Positions 36,187 through 43,179 of a stretch of DNA of 43,246 nucleotides are shown piece by piece. Position 1 is the stretch's first letter. Every line of letters begins with the position of its first letter. The DNA is from a virus: IMG/VR virus record IMGVR_UViG_3300036839_000041, positions 1 through 43,246 of that record. The stretch is one strand, 5' to 3'. The notes beneath the pieces are model-generated. The model was not told where the DNA came from, made no database searches, and worked only from the letters and a program-made list of their open reading frames with translations. Position numbers and translations under genes: made by a program.

Positions 36187-36477
36187 TTACTTGCGCGTGG
36201 TGCGTCCGGTCTTGGCTCGCGTGTCAGTCTTGGTCGGCTTCGGCGTAACCGGCGGCTTCTGAGCAACGTACACGCCGTCGCCCTGCTGGCCGACGATCCA
36301 ACCCTCGGTCCGAAGGATGATGTAGACACCACGAAGGGTACCGTACTTCAGCGTCAGTCCGTACTCGCCGGACTCCCACTGTGCCTGCGAGGGCAACTTG
36401 TGACCGGGAGGCCACTCGCCGGACTCGATCTTCTCGCGGATGAACTTGCAACCCGCGATGTACTTCGGCTCACTCAT
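36187..36477 (-). CDS. Winged-helix (GntR-like) regulator
   Basis: A 96-aa protein. Residues 8-70 (CKFIREKIESGEWPPGHKLPSQ, then WESGEYGLTLKYGTLRGVYIIL, RTEGWIVGQQGDGVYVA) follow the GntR winged-helix pattern, with the final beta wing G-x-G-x-Y-V-A. There is no effector domain, only a basic Pro/Thr/Lys tail. It is preceded by two hairpins and GGAGG. It probably regulates phage or host promoters. Confidence 0.75.
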   Translation of the reverse strand: MSEPKYIAGCKFIREKIESGEWPPGHKLPSQAQWESGEYGLTLKYGTLRGVYIILRTEGWIVGQQGDGVYVAQKPPVTPKPTKTDTRAKTGRTTRK

Positions 36478-36497
36478 GAAGCTTCCTCCTTCATCAT

Positions 36498-36554
36498 GAA
36501 CGCCTCTGGGTCTGGCGTTCGGGAACGTACCTATCCTTCCTCTCGATAGGTACG
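36498..36554 (-). promoter_or_regulatory. Two hairpins in the leader of the GntR-like gene
   Basis: CGTACCTATC/GATAGGTACG (10 bp, 9-base loop) and GAACGCC/GGCGTTC (7 bp, 9-base loop) stand in tandem just before the ribosome site of the gene at 36477. There is no U-run. They may be operators or an RNA control structure. Confidence 0.55.
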
Positions 36555-36581
36555 AATCCGACAGCCAGCGTCTAGACTCGC

Positions 36582-36917
36582 TCAGCGCGGTGTACGTGGA
36601 GCTGTCGACCGCGGTGCGGCCATGCTCGGTGGTGTAGACGGACGTGTTGTGGACCTGAGGCCGCCGCCACCTCCGCCAGTGTGTCCTCCGGCATCAGGAC
36701 TCACCCATGGCGATGATGCCGGCTGAGGCGACCCACGCGTGGGGACGGGTGCTGCCGATGGAGTACGGGTAGTTGGTACGCTGGCCTCAGCCGACGGCGT
36801 CGCGTCCACGTGTACAATGTCAAACTGCGGGGGCGTGCTGCCACCTGCAGTGGCAACGGCCAGGCCAGCACTTACGGCCACCGCAGCCATGATGCTTGTG
36901 AGTAGTGCCTTCTTCAA
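36582..36917 (-). CDS. Secreted Pro/Thr/Ser-rich protein
   Basis: A 111-aa protein with a signal peptide (MKKALLTSIMAAVAVSAGLA, then VATAGG) and a mature part made of Pro, Thr, Ser, Ala, Gly and Arg with no cysteine. It starts with TTG behind GAGGAG. Once exported it would be disordered and wall-associated. Phage-encoded exported proteins often act in superinfection exclusion, but no homology was recognised. Confidence 0.6.
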   Translation of the reverse strand: MKKALLTSIMAAVAVSAGLAVATAGGSTPPQFDIVHVDATPSAEASVPTTRTPSAAPVPTRGSPQPASSPWVSPDAGGHTGGGGGGLRSTTRPSTPPSMAAPRSTAPRTPR

Positions 36918-37016
36918 CTTGTCTCCTCGTAGTGGGTGGGGCGCCCATCCGTTGGCCACGAATGTTACCTGGTCGTTTAAGCCTGAGCGTTTCTGACGCA
37001 AGGCCCCCGGTGAATG

Positions 37017-37427
37017 TTACAGGTAGTCGGTGCGCGAGTGACGGCCGAGGTCGGCTGCGTCCTCGCCGGAGCGGTCAACGTGCTCGTACGTGGTGCCCGT
37101 CGCCTCGGCTTCTGCCTTGGCAGCGTTCTCCGCCGAGCTGTTGCGCGACTCGTCTTCAGGCGTGAAGGGATTGTCGACGGTCGGCTGCTGGTCGAAGGGG
37201 TTGGTCTGCGGCTCCTCCACGACCTCGTACCTCACAACAGTGTCCTCGTGGTCGAGGACGTCGTCGATGCCATTGACACCGTCGTCGAAGAGGTGCTGCT
37301 CGTAGGCAGCGATCTCTGCCGGATCGGTGAGCACTCGCGCATCCGTACCTACGGGCCACTCGACGTCTACGTAGTTGGCCGGGTCGACTTCGAACTCGCG
37401 GGTTGCCACGAGACGAATCTTCGCCAT
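37017..37427 (-). CDS. Hypothetical acidic protein
   Basis: A 136-aa protein beginning MAKIRLVATREFEVDPANYV, beta-rich at first and acidic throughout (many Asp and Glu), with a disordered C-terminus. It uses an ATG with AGGAG seven bases upstream; a GTG one codon earlier is less well spaced. The family is unknown. Confidence 0.6.
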   Translation of the reverse strand: MAKIRLVATREFEVDPANYVDVEWPVGTDARVLTDPAEIAAYEQHLFDDGVNGIDDVLDHEDTVVRYEVVEEPQTNPFDQQPTVDNPFTPEDESRNSSAENAAKAEAEATGTTYEHVDRSGEDAADLGRHSRTDYL

Positions 37428-37465
37428 CACTGTTCTCCTATTCTCTACCGCCAGCGTCCGCTAGC

Positions 37466-37512
37466 TTGCATTGCGCTCGTCTGTGGCGGAGACACCTACG
37501 AGCGCAATGCAA
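37466..37512. repeat. Perfect 15-bp inverted repeat
   Basis: TTGCATTGCGCTCGT (37466-37480) and ACGAGCGCAATGCAA (37498-37512) around a 17-base loop, between the lipoprotein terminator and the gene at 37427. There is no U-run. It is possibly an operator or leader hairpin. Confidence 0.6.
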
Positions 37513-37531
37513 ACTGTCGAACGGTCAAAAC

Positions 37532-37548
37532 AAAAAGCCCCTGTGGGG
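37532..37548 (-). terminator. Terminator after the lipoprotein gene (repeat copy C)
   Basis: Read leftward: CCCCACAGGGGCTTTTTG, a 4-bp GC stem with a 3-base loop and a U-run, nine bases after the TAG. It contains the dispersed CCCTGTGGGG repeat. Short stem, so moderate strength. Confidence 0.5.
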
Positions 37549-37556
37549 ATGTGAAT

Positions 37557-37715
37557 CTACGTTGCGGGCGTGATCGATGGAGTCGGAACGATGTCCGTCT
37601 GAAGGCAGTGTTCACCCAGGTTGCAGGGGGACGGTTGGGGATTGGCGGACGGACAACTAGCTGCGCTGAGCATGATCGTCAGAGCAATCATAATTGCTCG
37701 GGCGGTCCTTGACAT
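37557..37715 (-). CDS. Small lipoprotein (52 aa)
   Basis: It starts MSRTARAIMIALTIMLSAASC: a basic N-region, a hydrophobic core and a lipobox-like SAASC with Cys21 as the likely lipidation site. The mature part is about 32 residues with two more cysteines and many Pro. TGGAGG lies eight bases before the ATG and is itself part of repeat copy D. Phage lipoproteins of this size are known to block superinfecting phages, which is inferred, not shown, here. Confidence 0.65.
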   Translation of the reverse strand: MSRTARAIMIALTIMLSAASCPSANPQPSPCNLGEHCLQTDIVPTPSITPAT

Positions 37716-37724
37716 AGTGCAAAC

Positions 37725-37736
37725 CTCCACAGGGCG
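37725..37736 (+). repeat. Dispersed repeat, copy D (variant)
   Basis: CTCCACAGGGCG, in the opposite direction to copy C; together they bracket the lipoprotein gene. In the leftward mRNA it provides the ribosome site. Confidence 0.45.
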
Positions 37737-37742
37737 TTTGGG

Positions 37743-37925
37743 TTATGACGTGCCCCGATTGATGTCGGAGAACACGTAGGTGTACGTCACCGCGACGAAC
37801 ATGGCTGTTGTTAGGATCCAAGTCGACGGGCGTAGCCACGAGGGTACGTAGTCGCGGAACCTAATGGGGACGTAGTTCCACCTGCCGCTGAGGCGGTGGC
37901 GTGCTTTGTGATTACGTACCCGCAT
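37743..37925 (-). CDS. Small single-pass membrane protein (60 aa)
   Basis: A very basic N-terminal 25 residues (MRVRNHKARHRLSGRWN) followed by one transmembrane segment (WILTTAMFVAVTYTYVF). An in-plane anchor with a positively charged cytoplasmic part is likely. It is followed by the lipoprotein. The function is unknown. Confidence 0.55.
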   Translation of the reverse strand: MRVRNHKARHRLSGRWNYVPIRFRDYVPSWLRPSTWILTTAMFVAVTYTYVFSDINRGTS

Positions 37926-37967
37926 GACTAAACCTTTCGACTCGTAGGGGCGGGTTGCTTGTGGTAA

Positions 37968-38633
37968 CTACTTGCCGCTCGCAGGAGTTTTGACGGCGCT
38001 TGGCTTGAGCTTGACGACGACGTTCTCGCCGGTGGTAGCCTTCATGGGTGGAAGTGCCGCCTCTTGGCGCTCGGTCTTTTCGACCTTGTCGACAAGGTCG
38101 AAAAGCGACTTCTGACCGTTGGCTGCGGCACCGACCAGCCGTTGCTGCTCTGCATCCAGTCTGGCGAGCGTCTCCTCGTCCAGCTTCCCCATGAGGCTGG
38201 TATCGACCTTACCCTGCTCCTCGCGGTAGGCCGCCTCGCCCTTGATCTTGGCGAGCTGCTTGCTGGCGTCGCGGGCGTCGTACATGTTGCGACCGGTGGG
38301 GTTGGCTCGAATCCACCTGCTCTGGGACAGCGCATCCAACAGGCGGCCCATTTGGGTGAAAAGGTACGAGAGGTCCTCTGTGCAGTCGTGCGGGTGGAAG
38401 CCAGCTTGGCTGGCTCCTTCGATCGAGCCGTAGGTGGTGACCAACCACTCGTTGCGTAGCTGGCAGAACTGCCCTGACCGAAGATCGCAACCGTTGTGGT
38501 GCTCGATGGTTAGTTGCGTACGGTCAACTTGGGTGAGAAGTCCCTCCTCCACGCACAGGAGCATGGTCTCGTCCAGCTCCATGGTGTAGTGGTTGGGCCG
38601 ACGGACATCGGGACGGGTGACTCTGGTATCCAT
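37968..38633 (-). CDS. Hypothetical protein
   Basis: A 221-aa protein. The first 90 residues are mixed and contain Cys and His (ETMLLCVEEG, NGCDLRSGQFCQLR, GFHPHDC) that might bind metal. The middle is helical (SKQLAKIKGEAAYREEQGK), and the tail is Lys/Pro-rich. It is the first gene after a class 2 promoter, behind GAAAGGTG. No family was recognised. Confidence 0.6.
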   Translation of the reverse strand: MDTRVTRPDVRRPNHYTMELDETMLLCVEEGLLTQVDRTQLTIEHHNGCDLRSGQFCQLRNEWLVTTYGSIEGASQAGFHPHDCTEDLSYLFTQMGRLLDALSQSRWIRANPTGRNMYDARDASKQLAKIKGEAAYREEQGKVDTSLMGKLDEETLARLDAEQQRLVGAAANGQKSLFDLVDKVEKTERQEAALPPMKATTGENVVVKLKPSAVKTPASGK

Positions 38634-38672
38634 TGTGCACCTTTCGGTTTTGGATTTGCAGCGCCTAATTCA

Positions 38673-38702
38673 ATTATACAGCGGAACACTTTTAGCACGC
38701 AA
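38673..38702 (-). promoter_or_regulatory. Sigma70-type promoter, class 2 copy 2
   Basis: Read leftward: TTGCGT, 18 bases, TATAAT, flanked by GCGCCCCCTTG and GTATAATTGAAT as in the 36118 promoter. It lies about 40 bases before the ATG at 38633, overlapping nothing. Confidence 0.75.
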
Positions 38703-38712
38703 GGGGGCGCTT

Positions 38713-39135
38713 TCAGGAATTTTTAACCGACTGCTCAGGCTGCTTGCCGAACGTTCTCACGACTTGGTCGTCTAGGATGGGGTGGAGCACGTCTTCCAAC
38801 TCTTGGCCTTCAGCGCTCTCCAGGTCATCGATGAACTTGTTCCGGTAGTAGTTGAGGACTAGGTGCTTGATGGCCTCGAACGGTATGTAGAGGCGCACCA
38901 TACCTTCGCCGTTGGGGCCTGCATGGTGTACGTGCTCAGCGTCTGCGACCCAGTTCGCCAAGTAGAAGTGCACGTTGCCGTCCGTGGGGTCGTAGTCGTG
39001 GTGCATAGTGATGGTGGTTTCTCGTGGCTGACGGGCCGCTCTTGCTTCGGGCGACAACGGCCCGGGCACTTTCGGTGCTGGTGTCCAGTCACGTGCGGGC
39101 TGCACCTTGCCTGTCCACCTAGTCGTGTGGCTCAT
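38713..39135 (-). CDS. Hypothetical protein
   Basis: A 140-aa protein with a Pro/Ala/Arg-rich first third and a beta-plus-helix remainder (GNVHFYLANWVADAEHVHHAG, RLYIPFEAIKHLVLNYY). The ATG overlaps the upstream stop (ATGA). The function is unknown. Confidence 0.6.
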   Translation of the reverse strand: MSHTTRWTGKVQPARDWTPAPKVPGPLSPEARAARQPRETTITMHHDYDPTDGNVHFYLANWVADAEHVHHAGPNGEGMVRLYIPFEAIKHLVLNYYRNKFIDDLESAEGQELEDVLHPILDDQVVRTFGKQPEQSVKNS

Positions 39136-39377
39136 TCGAGCTCCTTAAACTTGGCTCGCTCCTTGGGCGCTAGCGGCAACGCTAGCTGAATGGTTGGGGC
39201 GGGCGATGCGATTGGCACGTTGCGAAGCAGCTCGACGTTGCTGTCGGTGACATCTACGAACGCTACACTACTAAAACATCCACAGCAGCCGCTTTCGGTG
39301 GTTACTTCGAGGCTGCAGGCTTCGGGGTGCGCCTCTCTAGCGTTGGCTAGAGCGACGATCAGTTCATCAAGTGTCAT
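39132..39377 (-). CDS. Hypothetical protein (81 aa)
   Basis: An N-terminal helix (TLDELIVALANAREAHP) is followed by a Cys cluster (GCCGCF) and strands. It overlaps both neighbours. It may bind a metal through the Cys-Cys-x-Cys. Confidence 0.6.
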   Translation of the reverse strand: MTLDELIVALANAREAHPEACSLEVTTESGCCGCFSSVAFVDVTDSNVELLRNVPIASPAPTIQLALPLAPKERAKFKELE

Positions 39378-39552
39378 TGTTGTCCCTTCTGAACACGATC
39401 ACCTGATAGTCGGCACGGTCCTTGTACCGATCGACTTCGGTTGCGAGATCTTCCTCGTCGTACGTGTAGTACTCTGACCAGAGTACTCGGTCGCTGATCA
39501 TTTGTTTGCGACCCACGAAGACGATGGCGAATACGTTTTCAATCTTGGCCAT
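39367..39552 (-). CDS. Hypothetical protein (61 aa)
   Basis: MAKIENVFAIVFVGRKQMIS, then a Tyr/Glu/Asp-rich helix and a final strand (YQVIVFRRD). A small alpha/beta fold. The 11-base overlap with the next gene shows coupling. Confidence 0.6.
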   Translation of the reverse strand: MAKIENVFAIVFVGRKQMISDRVLWSEYYTYDEEDLATEVDRYKDRADYQVIVFRRDNNDT

Positions 39553-39555
39553 CGC

Positions 39556-39915
39556 TCACCACCAGTAGCCTTGGGCGCGGAGCTCGGTGTCGGTTAGGTT
39601 GTTGGTGGGTGCCCAAAGTATCTCTCTGCCGACCGCTGGACGGCCGCTCCACTGGGTAACGCCGAAGTCCTCATCGCAAGACCAGAACTCAACAGGTACT
39701 GCACCGATGTTGCCACCGTAGTACTTGCACCGTGTGTTTGGCTTGCCGCACTTGCATCCGCGGAGGCGCTCTCGTTCGTTCCTCGCACGCCAACGCTCGG
39801 TAGCTGCCTCATACTCCTCGTCAGACATGTATACAGGTCTGACCGTCCTACTCTCGGTTTGAGGGGGCGTATCTGACATGCGCCACCAGTCGACGATGCG
39901 CTTAAACAGGTTCAT
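39556..39915 (-). CDS. Hypothetical protein with Cys cluster
   Basis: A 119-aa protein. A basic helix with many Arg and Glu (AATERWRARNERERLRG) precedes CKCGKPNTRCKYY, a likely metal site, and a Trp-rich C-terminal half. It starts at a TAATG overlap. Confidence 0.6.
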   Translation of the reverse strand: MNLFKRIVDWWRMSDTPPQTESRTVRPVYMSDEEYEAATERWRARNERERLRGCKCGKPNTRCKYYGGNIGAVPVEFWSCDEDFGVTQWSGRPAVGREILWAPTNNLTDTELRAQGYWW

Positions 39916-40199
39916 TAATCACCTTCCAGTTTGCGGTCGCCGTAGTTGCCTAGCGCGGCGTCGAGCCTGTGGTCGATGTCACGCTCTTGATTCCAGACCT
40001 GCTTCATCTCAAGGGCTATGGCCCAGGGGTGCTCAAGTACTGGAGGCAGTGCACCAGTCGGATGGCTGGTACGGTGTGACGCAAAGCGTACCTCCCAGTA
40101 CTGTAGGTCGCCCTCGTCCACGTAGATCTCGGCGTCGTCCGGCAGGTCCTTGGTTGCCTCCCGAAACTCACCGAGCGTCAGTGTGTAGTTGTACGCCAT
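39915..40199 (-). CDS. Hypothetical protein (94 aa)
   Basis: MAYNYTLTLGEFREATKDLP, then DDAEIYVDEGDLQYWEVRF, a common pattern of small actinophage proteins of unknown role. GAAGGAG precedes the ATG. Confidence 0.6.
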   Translation of the reverse strand: MAYNYTLTLGEFREATKDLPDDAEIYVDEGDLQYWEVRFASHRTSHPTGALPPVLEHPWAIALEMKQVWNQERDIDHRLDAALGNYGDRKLEGD

Positions 40200-40284
40200 A
40201 CTACTCCTTCCAGGTAGTCATGTAGGTGCAAGGGCTAACAGCCAGTGGGGATATTGTGGCTGTGTATACCTTGCACCAACAAAG

Positions 40285-40650
40285 CTACTTGGTGCGGCAG
40301 TTTGCAATGCCAATCTGCAACGTGTTCGGCTCGGGCAGCGGAGGTAGGTTGTTCGGCTTGACTCGCGTGCCGATGGAGAAACCTTTGTCGTCGGTGTACG
40401 TGGTCTCAGTCGCCTCCTTAACCAGACTCCCGTTGGTGTTGTGCGTGGCAGCGCCGTACTCGTGACAGAAGTACGCCATGCCATACCTGCGGTACTCCAC
40501 GGCCAACACTTCGGCGATGCGCCCGTAGCTAAGCGGGAGCTCGTCTTGGTGTATTGCCGAGGTACGCAGGAGTAAGGTCTCCCACTCCATGATCGAGTAG
40601 CGGTGTACAACGTCGTCGTCCAGCGTTACGGTGATGGTGTGCTTGTACAC
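40285..40650 (-). CDS. Hypothetical protein (121 aa)
   Basis: It begins MYKHTITVTLDDDVVHRYSI, and a mixed alpha/beta domain with IAEVLAVEYRRYGMAYF follows. The GTG with AAAGGAGG is preferred because the upstream gene ends at 40667. No family is known. Confidence 0.6.
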   Translation of the reverse strand: MYKHTITVTLDDDVVHRYSIMEWETLLLRTSAIHQDELPLSYGRIAEVLAVEYRRYGMAYFCHEYGAATHNTNGSLVKEATETTYTDDKGFSIGTRVKPNNLPPLPEPNTLQIGIANCRTK

Positions 40651-40666
40651 CCCGTGCCTCCTTTGC

Positions 40667-41020
40667 TTATGTGATCCAGCGAACCTCTTGTCGAAGTTGC
40701 CCGTGCCAAATGGTGTTGATGACACGTATGTGGACGCGAATGCCTACGAGCATCTCGGCAAGCTGTTGCGCCTTGTGGTAATAGTCGTCAGGTGCAACGA
40801 GCCTACGGTCCTCGACGCCCAAGATGGACCACTCGATCGGTCCAAGCAAGCTCTTGGCGACGGTCTTCCAGTAGCTCGTCCTGGGCGATACCAACAAGTA
40901 CGCCCACAGCTTGTCCTCGGCAACTATGCCCAACGTTGGCTTGAGCGCCACTTTGATGTAGAAGTCACCCATGCGACTGATATGCACGGATGTGTCTGTG
41001 ATTGTGGCCGTCGCCTCCAT
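40667..41020 (-). CDS. Hypothetical protein (117 aa)
   Basis: It begins MEATATITDTSVHISRMGDF with a beta-rich first half and a helix (YYHKAQQLAEMLVGIRVHI). TAGGAGGGG precedes the ATG. Confidence 0.6.
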   Translation of the reverse strand: MEATATITDTSVHISRMGDFYIKVALKPTLGIVAEDKLWAYLLVSPRTSYWKTVAKSLLGPIEWSILGVEDRRLVAPDDYYHKAQQLAEMLVGIRVHIRVINTIWHGQLRQEVRWIT

Positions 41021-41028
41021 CGCCCCTC

Positions 41029-41247
41029 CTAGACCTTTGGTCCGGTACCGCGCAGGATGGGCTTGGGCGGGTCTAGCTGGTTGGCCAATGAGCGCAACGC
41101 GTCGGCGACAAGCTTGCCTGTGCCCTCCACGTGCGCTATGTCCTTCCAGCTCTCCTTGTAGTTTCCAGCTGGCGTGTCCGACCTAGGATCGGGAACGAAC
41201 CTCCAACTGTTTTCCTCGATGCGAACGCGATACGTCTTGTCAGGCAT
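41029..41247 (-). CDS. Hypothetical protein (72 aa)
   Basis: It begins MPDKTYRVRIEENSWRFVPD and ends DPPKPILRGTGPKV, with a helix ADALRSLANQL between. GGGGAGGAG before the ATG at 41247 fixes the start; an upstream extension is unlikely. Confidence 0.6.
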   Translation of the reverse strand: MPDKTYRVRIEENSWRFVPDPRSDTPAGNYKESWKDIAHVEGTGKLVADALRSLANQLDPPKPILRGTGPKV

Positions 41248-41257
41248 GGCTCCTCCC

Positions 41258-41479
41258 CTATGTGGCGTGTGCGTAGAAGTAGCCCGACCAGACATGGGCA
41301 AAGCACTTCTCCTCAGCCGTCAGCTTGTTCGAGTCATAGATGACCTTTTGTGCTTGGGCCATCGCGTTGCCGTCGGAGGGGTCGAACCGAACGACCTCCT
41401 CTTCGGTGTCTCGGTGGAAGAGAATGACCACTCCGTCGATCTGTTGAATCAACCAGTTCTCGCCTGGCAGCTGTGCCAT
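41258..41479 (-). CDS. Hypothetical protein (73 aa)
   Basis: MAQLPGENWLIQQIDGVVIL with strands and one helix (NAMAQAQKVIYDSNKL). It looks like a single small domain. AGGAGGTAAT precedes the ATG. Confidence 0.6.
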   Translation of the reverse strand: MAQLPGENWLIQQIDGVVILFHRDTEEEVVRFDPSDGNAMAQAQKVIYDSNKLTAEEKCFAHVWSGYFYAHAT

Positions 41480-41487
41480 ATTACCTC

Positions 41488-41727
41488 CTATAGTGACCAG
41501 TAGCCCTGGTCGTCTCGGCGCATCTCTTGCTCGTCGAGCGACTGTTGAAGTATCACATGGTCTGCGCCGATGTGACCGCCGAACATATACATGAGTATGT
41601 CCTTCACGTCGACATACTCGATCGCGATGGGTGTCGGGTCGTCTAGTGTGTCGATGTCACGGACGGCCTGCCGCAGTTGTTCTACGGTCCAGTCGGGTAC
41701 GTCGATCGTTATTTGCAGTCTCGCCAT
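41488..41727 (-). CDS. Hypothetical protein (79 aa)
   Basis: MARLQITIDVPDWTVEQLRQ is followed by ADHVILQQSLDEQEMRRDDQ, a strand-helix-strand small protein. AGGAGGAGAC precedes the ATG at 41727. Confidence 0.6.
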   Translation of the reverse strand: MARLQITIDVPDWTVEQLRQAVRDIDTLDDPTPIAIEYVDVKDILMYMFGGHIGADHVILQQSLDEQEMRRDDQGYWSL

Positions 41728-41735
41728 GTCTCCTC

Positions 41736-41894
41736 CTATCCGAACATCGCTACGAGCAGTGAGACTGCTGCGAGCGTGAATGCCGCGCCGGCGAGCAGGA
41801 TCGAGATGGTTGACCATCTTGCAGCGTCCTCGGCAAGATGCCTTGCCTCTTTGGCAATCTCTTCGTCGGACACGTTCTTACGGTGTGTTGCCAT
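41736..41894 (-). CDS. Small membrane protein (52 aa)
   Basis: An N-terminal charged helix (RKNVSDEEIAKEARHLAED) and a C-terminal transmembrane segment (ISILLAGAAFTLAAVSLLVA) make it a tail-anchored protein. AGGAGGTAAC precedes the ATG at 41894. Confidence 0.6.
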   Translation of the reverse strand: MATHRKNVSDEEIAKEARHLAEDAARWSTISILLAGAAFTLAAVSLLVAMFG

Positions 41895-41902
41895 GTTACC
41901 TC

Positions 41903-42067
41903 CTACTGTCCGTGTGCACAACTGTTGAGCCACGCGTGGTCACGCCAGTGTATGTAGGCTTCTTTGTATTCGTCGAGTGATTGTGGATCACTAAGCGCCG
42001 TGCAGTCAATAGAGTCACACTGCACGTGTACGTCACAGTGGTCAAGGTTTGCTGTCTCGACGCACAT
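41903..42067 (-). CDS. Small Cys/His-rich protein (54 aa)
   Basis: MCVETANLDHCDVHVQCDSI carries five cysteines and several His, likely zinc ligands, followed by an aromatic helix (LDEYKEAYIHWRDHAW). AGGAGGTGAAT precedes the ATG. Confidence 0.6.
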   Translation of the reverse strand: MCVETANLDHCDVHVQCDSIDCTALSDPQSLDEYKEAYIHWRDHAWLNSCAHGQ

Positions 42068-42091
42068 ATTCACCTCCTATACGTCCAAGAA

Positions 42092-42132
42092 GGTACTCAT
42101 GCTAGAGTGGCTGTGCTTGGCGCATGAGTACC
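42092..42132. repeat. Perfect 11-bp inverted repeat between genes
   Basis: GGTACTCATGC (42092-42102) and GCATGAGTACC (42122-42132) with a 19-base loop. In the leftward RNA it is followed by TTCTTGG, a poor U-run. A processing or weak termination signal is possible. Confidence 0.55.
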
Positions 42133-42150
42133 AACTTTGTCGTACGGCGG

Positions 42151-42447
42151 TTAGAACACCTTGTTGGCGTTGCGGATGTGCAACTGAATGTCCTTGCCGT
42201 CGGAGCTGTCGACGGCCGTGATCTTGAACTCCAAGTTCGGGTTCCTGAGCAGCTCGGCAATCGTGTCCTTCTGCAGGTCGGTCAGGCCGTCGATGACGAC
42301 CACGACCTCGGGCTGCGGCTTCCGCGTGCGAACCTCGTTTCTCACCTGAATGAGCGCGCCGGTCACCTCGCGGTAGTTCATGCCAACCTTAACTTGAAGG
42401 GCCGCCTCACGCTGTCGCTTGCTCATGACAACGGTATCGTCGTTCAT
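42151..42447 (-). CDS. Hypothetical protein (98 aa)
   Basis: MNDDTVVMSKRQREAALQVK is followed by PEVVVVIDGLTDLQKDTIAELL and FKITAVDSSDGKDIQLHIRN, an alternating alpha/beta pattern. AGGAGGAAGAC precedes the ATG. No family was recognised. Confidence 0.6.
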   Translation of the reverse strand: MNDDTVVMSKRQREAALQVKVGMNYREVTGALIQVRNEVRTRKPQPEVVVVIDGLTDLQKDTIAELLRNPNLEFKITAVDSSDGKDIQLHIRNANKVF

Positions 42448-42635
42448 GTCTTCCTCCTAGAATTCCTGTAGAACCATTTACCGTTATGACCTATGGCACC
42501 ACAGGCGCACCGTTGAACGTAACTTTCGCCCGCCAGCGCGCCCGCGGTCCAAGCCTTACACCTGTGCCACCTACGCGGCAGCGGTGCATCATACCACGGT
42601 ATGCCGTCTCTGTGGACGATGTTAGGTGTTGCCAC
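42444..42635 (-). CDS. Small Trp/Arg-rich protein (63 aa)
   Basis: It starts with GTG right after the upstream TAG and ends overlapping the next start. RWHRCKAWTAGALAG and RCACGAIGHNGKW hold three cysteines and one or two His, as in a zinc knuckle. It is coupled on both sides. Confidence 0.6.
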   Translation of the reverse strand: MATPNIVHRDGIPWYDAPLPRRWHRCKAWTAGALAGESYVQRCACGAIGHNGKWFYRNSRRKT

Positions 42636-43019
42636 CTACGCCTGCCGTCCCCGAGTGCTGCTGTTCGGGTCGTACCACTGCCGAACGTCGAGCTTGAGCT
42701 CGTCGCTGCTGGTCAGGATGACCGTGACGCGGTACTCGCTGCCCTGCCACTCGATGCCCTTGTGAATCTTCTTGCCGAAGCTGTCCTTGGTGAAGGACCA
42801 GCGAAGCTCTTCGGCCTGCTCGTCGTCGTCCACGAGCTCGGTCTTGAGCTGCTTGAACAGGTTCTCAGCCTGATCGTTGTCCAGCAACTCGTTGAGGTCC
42901 CGAGTCCCCTCCTGAGTAAGGACGTCGTAGATGGCGCCCACCGCTGAGGTAACGAAGCCGAGCACGTCGCCGTTCAGGTGCAAGAACGCACCCTTACCAG
43001 GCATGAGCTTAGTACCCAT
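42636..43019 (-). CDS. Hypothetical protein (127 aa)
   Basis: MGTKLMPGKGAFLHLNGDVL begins a mixed protein with a helix (AENLFKQLKTELVDDDEQAEEL) and strands (WQGSEYRVTVILTSSDEL). CAAGGAGGG precedes the ATG. The function is unknown. Confidence 0.6.
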   Translation of the reverse strand: MGTKLMPGKGAFLHLNGDVLGFVTSAVGAIYDVLTQEGTRDLNELLDNDQAENLFKQLKTELVDDDEQAEELRWSFTKDSFGKKIHKGIEWQGSEYRVTVILTSSDELKLDVRQWYDPNSSTRGRQA

Positions 43020-43038
43020 TATATACCCTCCTTGGGGG

Positions 43039-43179
43039 TTATGGGATTGTTGGGCTGAGTTGCCCAGACCTACCTACGTATACGGAGTAGGCTACGTGCT
43101 CTGCACACGCCGTTGTGTGCGAGTAGCTGGCGAGGTACACGTAGCCCACTTCGAGTACGTAGGTAGGCTGCACATTCAT
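43039..43179 (-). CDS. Small beta-rich protein (46 aa) with palindromic coding sequence
   Basis: MNVQPTYVLEVGYVYLASYS reads as alternating Val and Tyr strands. The ATG overlaps the stop of the gene entering from the right (ATGA). Its DNA folds into a three-tier inverted repeat (43069-43167), so the start of this reading frame and a structure in the mRNA overlap. Whether the protein or the structure is selected is unclear. Confidence 0.5.
   Translation of the reverse strand: MNVQPTYVLEVGYVYLASYSHTTACAEHVAYSVYVGRSGQLSPTIP
43069..43167. repeat. Three-tier inverted repeat
   Basis: CCTACCTACGTA/TACGTAGGTAGG (12 bp), GGCTACGTG/CACGTAGCC (9 bp) and GCACAC/GTGTGC (6 bp) are nested in order over 99 bases. 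It lies within the small gene at 43039-43179. Confidence 0.65.
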
